Source: Aureococcus anophagefferens (lineage: Eukaryota > Sar > Pelagophyceae > Pelagomonadales > Pelagomonadaceae). Taken from it: DNA of 64,000 nt. Shown here piece after piece: positions 54,236-63,163 of the stretch. The notes beneath the pieces are model-generated. The model had not been told where the DNA came from. It ran no database searches and worked only from the letters and a program-made list of their open reading frames with translations. The stretch is from NCBI RefSeq assembly GCF_000186865.1, contig NW_008705568.1, positions 1,102,603 to 1,166,602 on the forward strand. Direction: 5' to 3'. The translations under genes and the position numbers were made by a program. The stretch's first letter is position 1; each line of letters opens with the position of its first letter.

Positions 54236-54584
54236 GGCGCTTCGTTTTTACGAGGGGGATCCGGCGCGATCCCGGCGCGATCCACGGCGATCCGCGGCGA
54301 TATCGATCCGGCGCGGGGATCCGGCGCGACCCCGCGCGCTCGGACGCGATCCTGGCGGTCCGGCGCGACCCGGAGCGATCCCGGGGCGATCAGGGGTGAC
54401 CCGGAGCGATCCCGGGTCCGGCGCGCGCACCACAGCCGCGCGGGTCATAATGTTCAACGCAGCTTCACACATGATTCAAGTAAGCGGCAGCTCATCGAGA
54501 TCGTCTACAGCGTGGCAGCCAGCCGCAGACCTCAGGCGCCGCCCACGCATTCCGCGGCTTGACGCCCCTGGTGCTGCGCGATCG
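54236..54584. repeat. 349-bp region with degenerate GATCCGGCGCGA-type short repeats
   Basis: From about 54251 to 54427 variants of GATCCGGCGCGATCC recur in tandem, spaced 10-25 bp apart with heavy divergence. A weaker GATCG-rich tract of the same flavour lies at 55450-55565. No gene is seen here. It may be a decayed minisatellite or a structured 3'/5' flank. Confidence 0.55.
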
Positions 54585-55439
54585 ATGAATCGTTGCACGG
54601 GTACGGTCGATGGCTGCGGGGCCCCGCTCGTGCCGTACGTGACCTTGAGTAGCCTGGGCACGCCGACGAGGCGCCGCGACAAGCGCGTGGCCCGCGTCCG
54701 CGACGCGGCGCGGCTGCTCGCGGCGCTGCGCAGCGACGACGCCTGGGAGGCGCGCATCCGCGCGGAGAGCCACGGCGCGCCCGTCAGCCGGCTGCTCTCG
54801 GCGCACGCGTGGCGCGGCGCGTTCGCGCCCGCGGAGGTCGCGGCGGTCGTCGCGCTCGCGGGCGCGCACGTGGCGCGGCGCGGCTGGCAGACGACGCGGC
54901 ACGCGACCCACCCGACGACGGACTTCTCGCTGCACGACGCGCCGCACATCTGGGCGGTCTGCGCGCCGATCGTCGCGGCCGTCGTGCTGCCGGCGCTCCG
55001 CGCGGCCTTCTTTGCCGCGGGCGACCCGGGCGCCGGCGCGGGGCTCGAGGTCGACGACCTCTTCTACGTGCGCTACGACGCGGACGCGCCGGGCGCGCAG
55101 ACCGAGCTCGAGGCGCACCGCGACGCCTCGCTGCTCTCGTTCTCGGTCGCGATGAGCTCGCCCGACGACTTTGTCGGCGGCGGCACGCGCTTCGTCGGGT
55201 CGGGCCGCGTGCTCCGGCCCGAGGCCGCCGGCGACCTCGTCGCGCACTCGGGCAAGGTCCTCCACGCCGGCGAGGCGGTCACGGCGGGCGTGCGCGACAT
55301 CCTCGTCGGCTTCGTCGCGGTGACCGGCGAGGCGGTCAACGTCAACTTCCTCGCCTCGCCGCTCGTCACCGCCGCGCGCGAGCACCCGCGCCTCGACGTC
55401 GCCATCGTCAACGGAGCGCTCGTCGCCACCGCCCTCTGA
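54585..55439 (+). CDS. 2OG/Fe(II) oxygenase, prolyl-4-hydroxylase-like
   Basis: 284 residues. Catalytic core: DDLFYVRYDADAPGAQTELEAHRDASLLSFSVAMSS (HxD ligand HRD), GGGTRFVGSGRVLRPEAAGDLVAHSGKVLHAGEAVTAGVRDILVGFV (distal His and the Arg/2OG-binding region), the layout of procollagen-type P4H C-terminal domains. The N-terminus is Arg-rich (TPTRRRDKRVARVRD) without a clear signal peptide; ATG 54585 is the best start. Hydroxylates a protein or small molecule; the substrate is unknown. Not closely similar to the oxygenase at 35434 beyond the fold. Confidence 0.8.
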   Translation: MNRCTGTVDGCGAPLVPYVTLSSLGTPTRRRDKRVARVRDAARLLAALRSDDAWEARIRAESHGAPVSRLLSAHAWRGAFAPAEVAAVVALAGAHVARRGWQTTRHATHPTTDFSLHDAPHIWAVCAPIVAAVVLPALRAAFFAAGDPGAGAGLEVDDLFYVRYDADAPGAQTELEAHRDASLLSFSVAMSSPDDFVGGGTRFVGSGRVLRPEAAGDLVAHSGKVLHAGEAVTAGVRDILVGFVAVTGEAVNVNFLASPLVTAAREHPRLDVAIVNGALVATAL

Positions 55440-55712
55440 GTCGCCGTCCGACCGTTTCGTCGTCCGATCGCTCGCTCCCGTCGTCCCGGATCGCTCCGAT
55501 CGCCCGGATCGCGCCCTTCCCCGCCGGATCGTCCCCGCCGCGTCCTTCTCCGCCCGATCGTCGTTTCCCGCCCCGCCCCCCGCCTTCGCAATTACAATGC
55601 GAATCAAGTATTAACCAGCGTATCGAACCTGAGGAATTTATATCTTTTATTTCCCTCCCACAGCCTGACCATGAAGGCGGCCTTCGCCCCCGGCGACGAG
55701 CACGCGAGACAC

Positions 55713-57554
55713 TTACGCGCCCTCCTCGCGGATCGCGCGCATCTCGTCCGCGAAGGCCGCGGAGACGGCCTGGAGCTCGCGCTGGCCGCCGTCCTTGCGC
55801 CGCCGCGCGGCGTCGACGGCCGTTTCGTCGCCGGCGGCGAGGCCGTCGGCCTCGGCCGCCGCGGCGTCGGAGATGGCCGCGAGGATCGGGTTCGACGCCG
55901 CGAGCTGGCGCCGGAGGCAGCCGAGCCGCGCGGCCGCGTTCGCCGCCGCCGCCGGCGTGTCCGCGCGCGCGAGCGCGTCCGCCGCGGCGTTGAGCTCGAT
56001 GGACAGGAAGAGCACGAGGAAGTTGCGGATGCCGAAGCCGCCGCAGCCCGCGCGCGGCGCGTCCCGCTTCGCGCAGACCCTTTGGATGAACTCGAGGAAG
56101 GGCGCCTCCTCGCCCGGCGCCCGCCGAAGCACGGGCTGCGTGAAGATCTGGAGCAACACGTCGTCGCCCTGGGCGTCGACGAGCACGTTCGCGCGCACGA
56201 TGGCGACGTAGCCCGCTTCGTCGAACTCGTCGCCGAGCATGTCTTTCAAGTTGGCGTAGCGGCTCTCGGCGACGGCCGCCGCGACGGCCCCGTCGCCCAC
56301 CAACATCTCAGCCCGCGCCGCGTCCAACTCCAGGTCCACGAGCCCCGCCGCGTCGACGGCGCCCGCGGCCCGGAGCGCGTCGAGCGCGGCCTCCGCCGCC
56401 TCTAAAGACGCGCCGGACCGGCGCGCGAGCGTCGCCGCGTCGGGGAGATCCCCGTAGTAGCTCCGGGGCACGTTGAGGAACGCCAACCCCTCGCCCGTCG
56501 CGTCGCGGAGCTCGTTGGCGCGGTCCACGAGCGCCACGAGGTCGTCGACGCGGCTCGCGACGTGCTGCACGCCCTGGCCCATCTGCTCGAGGTACTGCGC
56601 GACGTGCCCCGCGGGCGACAGCGCGTTGTTCACGGGCAGGAACACCACGGAGCCGTCGCGCGCCTCGCCGCCGCCGGCGACCGTCGACTCGATGACGGCC
56701 TCGCCCGCGGCGACGACGCCCGACGCGAACTCGACCTTCGATTCGTAGCCCAGCGCGTCCCGCAGCGTGTCGAGGAAGCCGCCGCGGTCGTCGACGTTGC
56801 TCACCCAGTGGTCGCTGCGCGCCCGGGGCGTCCGGGAGAAGTCCGCCGTTGTGGGTGTGAGGCCCGGCAGGAGCGGCGCGCCGTCGTCCCGTTCGACGAA
56901 GCGCAGCACGGTCCCCCGGTCGGGCCCGCCGTCGGCGTCGCGATAGGCGTAGGCCTCGACGACGCGGACGCCCTCGCCGAGGTCGACGACGGCGTCGTCG
57001 ACCAGCAAATCCCGGTGCGACCGGCGGTACGCGTCGAGCACGGCCGCGCACGACGTCGCGCCGAGGGCCTCGAACGCCAGCACCCCAAAGGACCCGCGGC
57101 CCCGCTTCGCGTCGACGGCGGCGCGCCAGCGGTCGAGGCCCGCCCAGGCCGGCGCGGCGCGGTCCGCGTCGTGCGCCGCCGGCGCCGTGACGACGAAGTT
57201 CGCGCCCGCGCCGTCCGCCGCGGAGGAGACGAGCACGGACGCGGTGTCGCGCGCCTCGCAGGACGCGGCGACGCGCCACTGGAGCGCGCAAACGAGCTGC
57301 CGCACGACGTCGCGGTTGAGGCCGTCGAAGGCGTCGCCCGCCGGCAGCGCCTCGCCGGCGTCGAGGCGCGCGCCGAGGGCCGCGGCCTCGGCTTCCAAAC
57401 GTTTGTAGTCGGCGACGGGCGCGACTTCGTCGGCGAAGATCTGCACGTGGTCGAAGCGCAGTTCCGCGGCGCGCGGCGCGACGGCGCTGAAGGGCGCGGC
57501 GCAGTGCGTGAGCGACCAGGCGACGAGCCACGCAAGAGCTTGAGCTGACCTCAT
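55713..57554 (-). CDS. 4-hydroxyphenylpyruvate-dioxygenase-like protein with plastid-type presequence
   Basis: 613 residues. A signal-peptide-like start (MRSAQALAWLVAWSLTHCAAPFSAVAPRAAE) is followed by a VOC-fold first half and the diagnostic second half: DHWVSNVDDRGGFLDTLRDALGYESK, VFLPVNNALSPAGHVAQYLEQMGQGVQHVASRVDDLVALVDRANE, LNVPRSYYGDL, and FIQRVCAKRDAPRAGCGGFGIRNFLVLFLSIE, the HPPD C-terminal block. Likely Fe ligands are the His in DHW, the His in GVQH and the Glu of LSIE. HPPD makes homogentisate for tyrosine breakdown and plastoquinone/tocopherol synthesis. The extra ~100 residues after LSIE are unusual. Activity is likely but not certain. Confidence 0.8.
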   Translation of the reverse strand: MRSAQALAWLVAWSLTHCAAPFSAVAPRAAELRFDHVQIFADEVAPVADYKRLEAEAAALGARLDAGEALPAGDAFDGLNRDVVRQLVCALQWRVAASCEARDTASVLVSSAADGAGANFVVTAPAAHDADRAAPAWAGLDRWRAAVDAKRGRGSFGVLAFEALGATSCAAVLDAYRRSHRDLLVDDAVVDLGEGVRVVEAYAYRDADGGPDRGTVLRFVERDDGAPLLPGLTPTTADFSRTPRARSDHWVSNVDDRGGFLDTLRDALGYESKVEFASGVVAAGEAVIESTVAGGGEARDGSVVFLPVNNALSPAGHVAQYLEQMGQGVQHVASRVDDLVALVDRANELRDATGEGLAFLNVPRSYYGDLPDAATLARRSGASLEAAEAALDALRAAGAVDAAGLVDLELDAARAEMLVGDGAVAAAVAESRYANLKDMLGDEFDEAGYVAIVRANVLVDAQGDDVLLQIFTQPVLRRAPGEEAPFLEFIQRVCAKRDAPRAGCGGFGIRNFLVLFLSIELNAAADALARADTPAAAANAAARLGCLRRQLAASNPILAAISDAAAAEADGLAAGDETAVDAARRRKDGGQRELQAVSAAFADEMRAIREEGA

Positions 57555-57637
57555 CGTCGAGAGCTTCTGCAACGTCTATGCAACACCACATCAAGTTGCA
57601 GTACCACACCCTCAGGCTTAATCACACAAAGGGGTCG

Positions 57638-60172
57638 TTAGGACGGGACGACGCGGGCCCGGGGCTTGGCGACGCAGGCGCAGAGCCGCGACACGAGCGA
57701 CGAGCCGACGCCGCGCTCGCGCTCGAGCTTGTGGGCCGCGGACCGGAGCTGGGCCCGGCAGTTGCGCGCGCGCGCGTCGTCGCGGCCGTACTCGCGCTCG
57801 AGGATGGCGAGCGCGCGCTGCTCGCGGTGGCGCCGGTGGTCGCCGAGGTGGCCGTAGGCCGTGCCCAGGTTCACCAGGGCGATGGCGACGTCCGGGTGGT
57901 GCCGGCCGTAGTGCTTCTCGAAGAGCGTCCTCGCTCGCTCGAAGAAGTCGCGCCGCTTCAGCGGCTCGCCGAGCTTCCCGTAGGCGTGGCCCAGGTCCGT
58001 CAACGTCTCCGCGACGGACAGCGTGCAGTCCGCCGCGCCGCCCTTGAGCAGCGCCTCGTAGATGTTCAAAGCGCGTTCCAGGTGGTCGCGCGCGCCCGGC
58101 GCGTCGCCCAGATCGCCCACACACACCCCCAAATCGACGAGCACGGACGCGACGCTTCGGTGGTGCAGGCCGTGGCGCCGCTGCTCGTGCTTCAAGGCCT
58201 CCTCGAGGTCGTCGCGCCTTTTTTGCAGCGTCTTCAGGCGGTGCTGCTCGTCCTCGCGGTCCCGCAGGTGCCGCTCGCCACGCCGATCCCCGCCGGACGC
58301 CGAGAGCAGCTGCGTGCCGATGCCGCGGCCCGGGGAGACGAGGGGCAGCCGCGCCCCGGGCGACCCGTCGACGGGCGGCGGCGGCGCCATGCCCGTCAGG
58401 GGCGCCAGCGGCGCGCCGCTCGCGAGGGGCGGCAGCTGCGGCCGCGCGCCCTCGCGGACGACGCGCGCGTCCGGGCTCCGCAGCGACTTCGCGAGGTCCC
58501 AGGCCGGGGACCCCGACGCGGGCGGCGGCGGCGCATCCCCCGTGAGCGGCGCGAGGGGCCCCGCGGCGTCCTCGCGCTCCGAGAAGGAAGCGTCGCCCGC
58601 GCCCTTGATCGCGTTCGCGCGGTCGATGAGCCTCCGCCGCTTGTCGACGTCGCCGAGGCGGCCGTAGGCGATGCCCAGGTTGTTGAGCGTCGGTGCCACC
58701 GCCCGGTGGTCCCGCCCGTACTCGCGGTAGTCGATGGCGAGCGCGCGCTCGAGCAGGTCCCGGCTCTTCGCGGCCTCTCCGAGGTCGCCGTAGCAGTTGC
58801 CGAGGTTCGTCAAAGTCACGGCGACCTCGCGGTGGTGCGGCCCGTGCTCGCGCTCCTCGAGCTTGAGCGCTCGTTCCAACAGATCGCGCGCCGTCGGGTA
58901 GTCGCCGAGCCGCTGGTAGGCCACCCCCAGCGCGGCGAGTGTCGCCGCGGCCTCGACGGAGTTCTTGGAGCGGTAGACGCGCTTCTCGATGCCGTGGGCG
59001 CGCTCGATCATGTCCTTGCCGCGCTTCGCATCTCCCAAACAGCCGACGCAGTCCCCTAAACTCACGAGGCACGCCGCCACGTCCAGCGACGTCTTCGGGT
59101 CGCCGGACTTCTTTTCGAAGATCGCGAGCGCTCGTTCCTGCAGCTCCTTCTGCCGTCGCCGGTCGCCGAGGTCGCCGTAGCAGTCGCCGAGCGCGACCAG
59201 AGTCCGCGCGACCTCCGGGTCGGAGCGGCCCCGGTCCCGCTCCTCCAGCGCCAGCGCGCGCTCCAAGAGCTCCGACGCGCGCGTCGGCAGCCCCAGGTCG
59301 ACGTAGCACTGGCCGAGGTTGCCCAGGGTCGGCGCGACATCGCCGTGCGTCTTGCCCAACACCCGCTCCTCGATGGCCAGCGCCCGCTCCAGGAGCCCCC
59401 GCGCCTTGTGCGCCTCGTCGCGCGACGCGTAGTGCGCGCCCAAGCTGACGAGCGTCGACGCGACTTCCGCGTGCTCCGCGCCGTATTCCCGCTCCTCGAT
59501 GGCCAGCGCCCGTTCGAGCATGCGCCGCTCGTCGTCGGGCTCGTCGTCGGACTCGGGGCAGTCGTCGATGGCGTCGACGAGGTTCACCAAGATGGGCGCG
59601 ACCTCGCGCGCGTTCTCGCCCTTTTGAGCCTCGTAGACGTCGAGCGCGCGCTCCAGCAATCGCCGCCGCTTCTCCGCGTCGCCGAGCGCGCCGTAGGTCG
59701 ACGCGAGGTGCGTCAGCACGGAGGCGACTTCTAAACTCTCGGCGCCGTGGGCGTCCTCGCTGACGCCCAGCGCCCGCTCCAGCGCGTCGCGCCGCGCCGC
59801 GTGGTCTCCGGCGCGCAGGTGCAGCGCGCCGACCCGCAAGCTCGCGCGCGCGACCTCGCCGTGGCGCTCGCCCTTCTCCCGCGCGACGGCTTCCAAGGCC
59901 GCCTCGCGCACGCGCAGCGACGCGCCGTACTCGGCCATGGCCTCTAAAAGCGACGCGACGGTCTCGAGCTCGACCGCGGTCGACGGCCGCCGGCCGCCGC
60001 CCTGGGGCCTCGTTCGCCCGCCGAGCACGGACGCGACGAGGTCGTCGAGGTCCCTGGCCTCCTCCGGCAGGCCGTCGACGAGCCCCTTCTCCTCGGCGAA
60101 CTGGCGCACGGAACTCCACCAGGCCCGCTGCCGCGCGAGGGCGGCCTCGTCCGACGCGCCGCCGCTGGCCAT
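57638..60172 (-). CDS. tetratricopeptide-repeat protein (kinesin-light-chain-type)
   Basis: 844 residues made mostly of about a dozen 42-residue TPR units of the type ALAIEEREYGAEHAEVASTLVSLGAHYASRDEAHKARGLLERAL, in three blocks separated by a Pro/Ser-rich linker (about 560-640) and a charged helix (LKTLQKRRDDLEEALKHEQ). The 42-residue spacing with His/Tyr-Gly-xxH at the turn is the kinesin-light-chain / Nephrocystin style, common in algae and cyanobacteria. An N-terminal helical cap (1-60) and a C-terminal tail without domain are present. It should bind protein partners; the partner is unknown. It lies upstream of the HPPD-like gene on the same strand (83 bp). Confidence 0.85.
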   Translation of the reverse strand: MASGGASDEAALARQRAWWSSVRQFAEEKGLVDGLPEEARDLDDLVASVLGGRTRPQGGGRRPSTAVELETVASLLEAMAEYGASLRVREAALEAVAREKGERHGEVARASLRVGALHLRAGDHAARRDALERALGVSEDAHGAESLEVASVLTHLASTYGALGDAEKRRRLLERALDVYEAQKGENAREVAPILVNLVDAIDDCPESDDEPDDERRMLERALAIEEREYGAEHAEVASTLVSLGAHYASRDEAHKARGLLERALAIEERVLGKTHGDVAPTLGNLGQCYVDLGLPTRASELLERALALEERDRGRSDPEVARTLVALGDCYGDLGDRRRQKELQERALAIFEKKSGDPKTSLDVAACLVSLGDCVGCLGDAKRGKDMIERAHGIEKRVYRSKNSVEAAATLAALGVAYQRLGDYPTARDLLERALKLEEREHGPHHREVAVTLTNLGNCYGDLGEAAKSRDLLERALAIDYREYGRDHRAVAPTLNNLGIAYGRLGDVDKRRRLIDRANAIKGAGDASFSEREDAAGPLAPLTGDAPPPPASGSPAWDLAKSLRSPDARVVREGARPQLPPLASGAPLAPLTGMAPPPPVDGSPGARLPLVSPGRGIGTQLLSASGGDRRGERHLRDREDEQHRLKTLQKRRDDLEEALKHEQRRHGLHHRSVASVLVDLGVCVGDLGDAPGARDHLERALNIYEALLKGGAADCTLSVAETLTDLGHAYGKLGEPLKRRDFFERARTLFEKHYGRHHPDVAIALVNLGTAYGHLGDHRRHREQRALAILEREYGRDDARARNCRAQLRSAAHKLERERGVGSSLVSRLCACVAKPRARVVPS

Positions 60173-60429
60173 TGTGTTGTTTTCGCGCTAGGCGCGTCCC
60201 ATGCGCGGCGCCGCCGCTAGCGCGCCGGGCCCATGGCTCCGGAGCCGCGCGTCCCGCGACGACCCTCGGGACACCGCCGGCAGAGGCTGGCGCCCCTGCT
60301 GTGGGACGCCCGGGGCTCTCCCAAGGCGTTGCTTAGCGCAGGGCAGTTGTCAATGCTGTTGACGGAAACATTAGCTCCCAAAAGTGCTTGTGGCAAAACT
60401 ATGGAGCTTGGCGGCTGACGACCTATTAG

Positions 60430-61416
60430 ATGATGGCCTGCAACTCGAAGCTACGGCTGGCGCGCGCGCTCACATCACGTTGGCCGTCGCGCGCGCTGCG
60501 GCGCGGCGCTGCGACGCATGGAGCCGCCACCGACGCCTTCTCGGCGCTGGAGCACGACATGTGGCAGCGCGGCGCGAGCGCCTACGACGCGGGCTTCGGC
60601 CCGCTCACGTCGCAGGCCGCGCCGGCGCTCGTCGACGCGGCCCTCGGCGGGCGCGACGCGGCGCGCGCGCGCGTGCTCGACGTCGCGACGGGCCCCGGCT
60701 TCGTCGCCGACGACGCCGCGGAACGCGGCTGCGACGTCGTCGCGCTCGACTTTAGCTCGGAGATGCTCGCGCTGGCGGAGCCGCTCGCGCGGAAGCACGC
60801 CAGATTAACGCTGCGCCAGGGCGACGCCCAGGCGCTGCCCTTCGCCGACGAGACCTTCGACGCCGTCGTCGTCGCCTTCGGGCTGCTGCATTTGCCGCGG
60901 CCCGCGGACTGCCTCCGCGAGGCGTTCCGCGTGCTGCGGCCCGGCGGACGGCTGAGCTTCTCGGTCTGGGACGCGCCGCGGGCGGGCGAGGGCTTCGACG
61001 TCGTCCTCTCGGCGCTCGCGGCCCACGGCGACCCGAACGTCGCAGCTCCCGGGCGGCGACGGCGTGCTGCCCTTCTTCCACTTCGCGGACGAGCGCAGCG
61101 CGGCGGAGGCCCTCGCGGACGCGGGCTTCGAGGCGCCCGAGTCGTCGCGGCTGCCGCTCGTCGCGCGGCTCAACGCGGCCGACGACCTCTACGACATGTT
61201 CGCGACGGGCACCGCGCGGACGCGCGCGATCCTCGAGCGCCAGACGGAGCGCCAGCGGGCCGCGATCCGGGCGGCCGTCGCGGCCGGCATCCGAGCGCAC
61301 GCGGCCGACGGCGGCTACGACGTGCCCATGCCCGCGGTCCGCGTCGCCGCCCGGCGAAGCCCGGACCGCGACGCCGCGGCAACCGCGCGCGGCGCGTCCA
61401 GGGCAATCCGAATTAG
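60430..61416 (+). CDS. class I SAM methyltransferase (UbiE/Coq5-like), frame break
   Basis: MMACNSKLRLARALTSRWPSRALRRGAATH is a mitochondrial-type presequence. Domain: RARVLDVATGPGFVADDAAERGCDVVALDFSSEMLALA (motif I and post-I), GDAQALPFADETFDAVVVAFGLLHL (motif II/III) and FRVLRPGGRLSFSVWDAP. At about 61040 the frame changes by one base: GDPNV is followed by QLPGGDGVLPFFHFADERSAAEALADAGFEAPESS in another frame, which continues to MPAVRVAARR. The stop given here (61414-61416) belongs to the first frame and is therefore provisional. It overlaps the stop of the convergent phosphatase gene. Substrate unknown. Confidence 0.72.
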   Translation: MMACNSKLRLARALTSRWPSRALRRGAATHGAATDAFSALEHDMWQRGASAYDAGFGPLTSQAAPALVDAALGGRDAARARVLDVATGPGFVADDAAERGCDVVALDFSSEMLALAEPLARKHARLTLRQGDAQALPFADETFDAVVVAFGLLHLPRPADCLREAFRVLRPGGRLSFSVWDAPRAGEGFDVVLSALAAHGDPNVAAPGRRRRAALLPLRGRAQRGGGPRGRGLRGARVVAAAARRAAQRGRRPLRHVRDGHRADARDPRAPDGAPAGRDPGGRRGRHPSARGRRRLRRAHARGPRRRPAKPGPRRRGNRARRVQGNPN

Positions 61417-62138
61417 TCCGCCTGTGCGTCGGCGTACTTCTTCAGCCCCGCGACGAACTCGGAGTGCTGCATGCCGCGCGGCGTCCGCTGCGTGACGACG
61501 CCCGGGCAGTTCTGGGCGACGATGCGGCAGTGGTCGGACCAGTTGCTGTCGTCGAAGAAGAGCATGCCGTCGTAGTCGACGCCCGTCGCCTCCCGGAGCA
61601 GCGGGAAGTGCGTCTTCGACTTGTCGCTCGACAGCGGCGGCGCGCGGCCGATCTTGATGTGGTCCTCGAAGCCCGCGGGCCAGCCCCGGCACAGGACGTC
61701 GCGCACGGTGACGCCCGGCACGACCTCCAGGATCGACAGCGCCGCGTGGGCGATGGACGCGGCGAGCGGCGTGTCCGCGGACGACGCGACGGCGAGGCGG
61801 CTCGGGTCGTGCGCGCCGTCGTGGCACTCCTGGAGCGCCCGGAGCGCGCCGGGGAAGAGGCGGATCGTCTCGAGGCCGCTCTTGACGCCGACGACGCCCT
61901 CGCCGCGCGCGTCGAGGTCGCCGCGGATCGGCGTCGACGGCATGTCGTTGAGCGTGTACATCTCGGGATGCCAGACGCAGTCGTCGAGGTCCAGGACGAT
62001 GAGCTCCGGCGCCGCGCTGCGAATCGCAGCGCGCCGCGCGAGCGCGCGACGCGCCGGCCGCGCGAAGCCGGCGCAGCGCGCGACGACGTTCAGCGCGACG
62101 GCGGCGCGGAGAGCGGTCGACATCGGGTGCTGTCGCAT
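61413..62138 (-). CDS. HAD-superfamily phosphatase, MDP-1-like, plastid-targeted
   Basis: The N-terminus MSTALRAAVALNVVARCAGFARPARRALARR is a signal peptide followed by a FARP motif, close to the A-F-A-P motif at which diatom and related plastid precursors are cut, so plastid targeting is inferred. The phosphatase core has LIVLDLDDCVWHPEMY (motif I, DxD), LAVASSADTP (motif II) and MLFFDDSNWSDHC (motif III). MDP-1 acts on protein tyrosine phosphate and fructosamine phosphates in animals. ATG at 62138 or, better for the signal peptide, 62123. The stop TAA (61413-61415) overlaps the stop of the convergent methyltransferase. Confidence 0.85.
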   Translation of the reverse strand: MRQHPMSTALRAAVALNVVARCAGFARPARRALARRAAIRSAAPELIVLDLDDCVWHPEMYTLNDMPSTPIRGDLDARGEGVVGVKSGLETIRLFPGALRALQECHDGAHDPSRLAVASSADTPLAASIAHAALSILEVVPGVTVRDVLCRGWPAGFEDHIKIGRAPPLSSDKSKTHFPLLREATGVDYDGMLFFDDSNWSDHCRIVAQNCPGVVTQRTPRGMQHSEFVAGLKKYADAQAD

Positions 62139-62260
62139 CGTGTGCAGCTATTATCGTGTGCTGAGGCAAATTTGTCAGCGATGCACATCCTCGAAGTACA
62201 AGGTGCTTTTTTACACGAACGCAGCCCGCGGAACATCGCTGGGAGCCAATCGCGGCCATT

Positions 62261-63133
62261 ATGCTCGCGGCCTACCACGCGCTGTACGGCGCCGCGCGGG
62301 CGCTCTTCGAGAGCGAGCGGAACTTCTGGGTCGTCGCCATCAGCCTCGCCCACGGCGTCACGCTCCTATCGACGTCGGCCTGCTTCCTGGCGCTGGACCG
62401 CTTCCCGTCCATGGATAAGTACCGTTTGCAGGACAAGCGCGCGCCCGAGGCCCTCTTCAGGCAGGCCTTCCGCGGCCTCTTCTTCAACTCCGCGGTGACG
62501 TACCCCGTGTTCGCTTTGCTGCTCTACCCAATAGCCAAGGGCTTCGTCGCCGTGTCCGGCGCCGCGCCGTCGGCGTCCGAGACCGCCGCGCACCTGCTGG
62601 GCTGCATCCTCGTGGAGGACTGCCTCTTCTACTGGATCCACCGCACGCTCCACCACAAGAGCATCTACAAGTACGTCCACAAGACGCACCACGAGTTCAA
62701 GCAGAACGTCGCGCCCGCCGCGGAGCACTTCCACCCGGCGGAGGACGTCATGAACGTGATCCCCTTCCTCGCGGGGCCCCTCCTCTTCCGCGTCCACTTC
62801 GCCACGCTCCTGCTCTGGGTCGTGGTCCGCGTCCACGAGATCGTCGACGCGCACAGCGGCTACGGCCTGCCGTGGAGCCCCTGGAGCTACACGCGGCCGA
62901 GCGAGCGCCACGAGTTCCACCACAGCCACAACCAGGGCTGCTACGGCTCCTTCTTCCCCTTCTGGGACTGGGCCTTCTCCACGGACGCCCAGTTCCGGGC
63001 CTTCATGGCCAAGGGCGCGTGGCGGAACCGCGGCGCGGCCGCGCCCGCGAAGGCCCGGCCGACGCCGAACAAGGACGGCAGCCTCCCCACGCCGCGGCGG
63101 AACCCGCCCCGCGCCGCGAAGAAGGCCCACTGA
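62261..63133 (+). CDS. fatty-acid-hydroxylase / C4-sterol-methyl-oxidase-superfamily protein
   Basis: 290 residues with about four transmembrane helices and the three His clusters of non-haem di-iron membrane oxygenases: HRTLHH, HKTHHEF, and HEFHHSHN, plus an additional HEIVDAHSGYG. Spacing matches the ERG25 / sterol C4-methyl oxidase group, which hydroxylates sterols in the ER with NADH and cytochrome b5. The start MLAAYHALYGAARALFESERN has no signal peptide, as expected of an integral ER protein. The C-terminal basic tail (KARPTPNKDGSLPTPRRNPPRAAKKAH) may hold an ER-retrieval KK. Substrate class (sterol or fatty alcohol) is not certain. Confidence 0.85.
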   Translation: MLAAYHALYGAARALFESERNFWVVAISLAHGVTLLSTSACFLALDRFPSMDKYRLQDKRAPEALFRQAFRGLFFNSAVTYPVFALLLYPIAKGFVAVSGAAPSASETAAHLLGCILVEDCLFYWIHRTLHHKSIYKYVHKTHHEFKQNVAPAAEHFHPAEDVMNVIPFLAGPLLFRVHFATLLLWVVVRVHEIVDAHSGYGLPWSPWSYTRPSERHEFHHSHNQGCYGSFFPFWDWAFSTDAQFRAFMAKGAWRNRGAAAPAKARPTPNKDGSLPTPRRNPPRAAKKAH

Positions 63134-63163
63134 GCGAGTCGGAAGTAACTTGAGCTTGTGACG

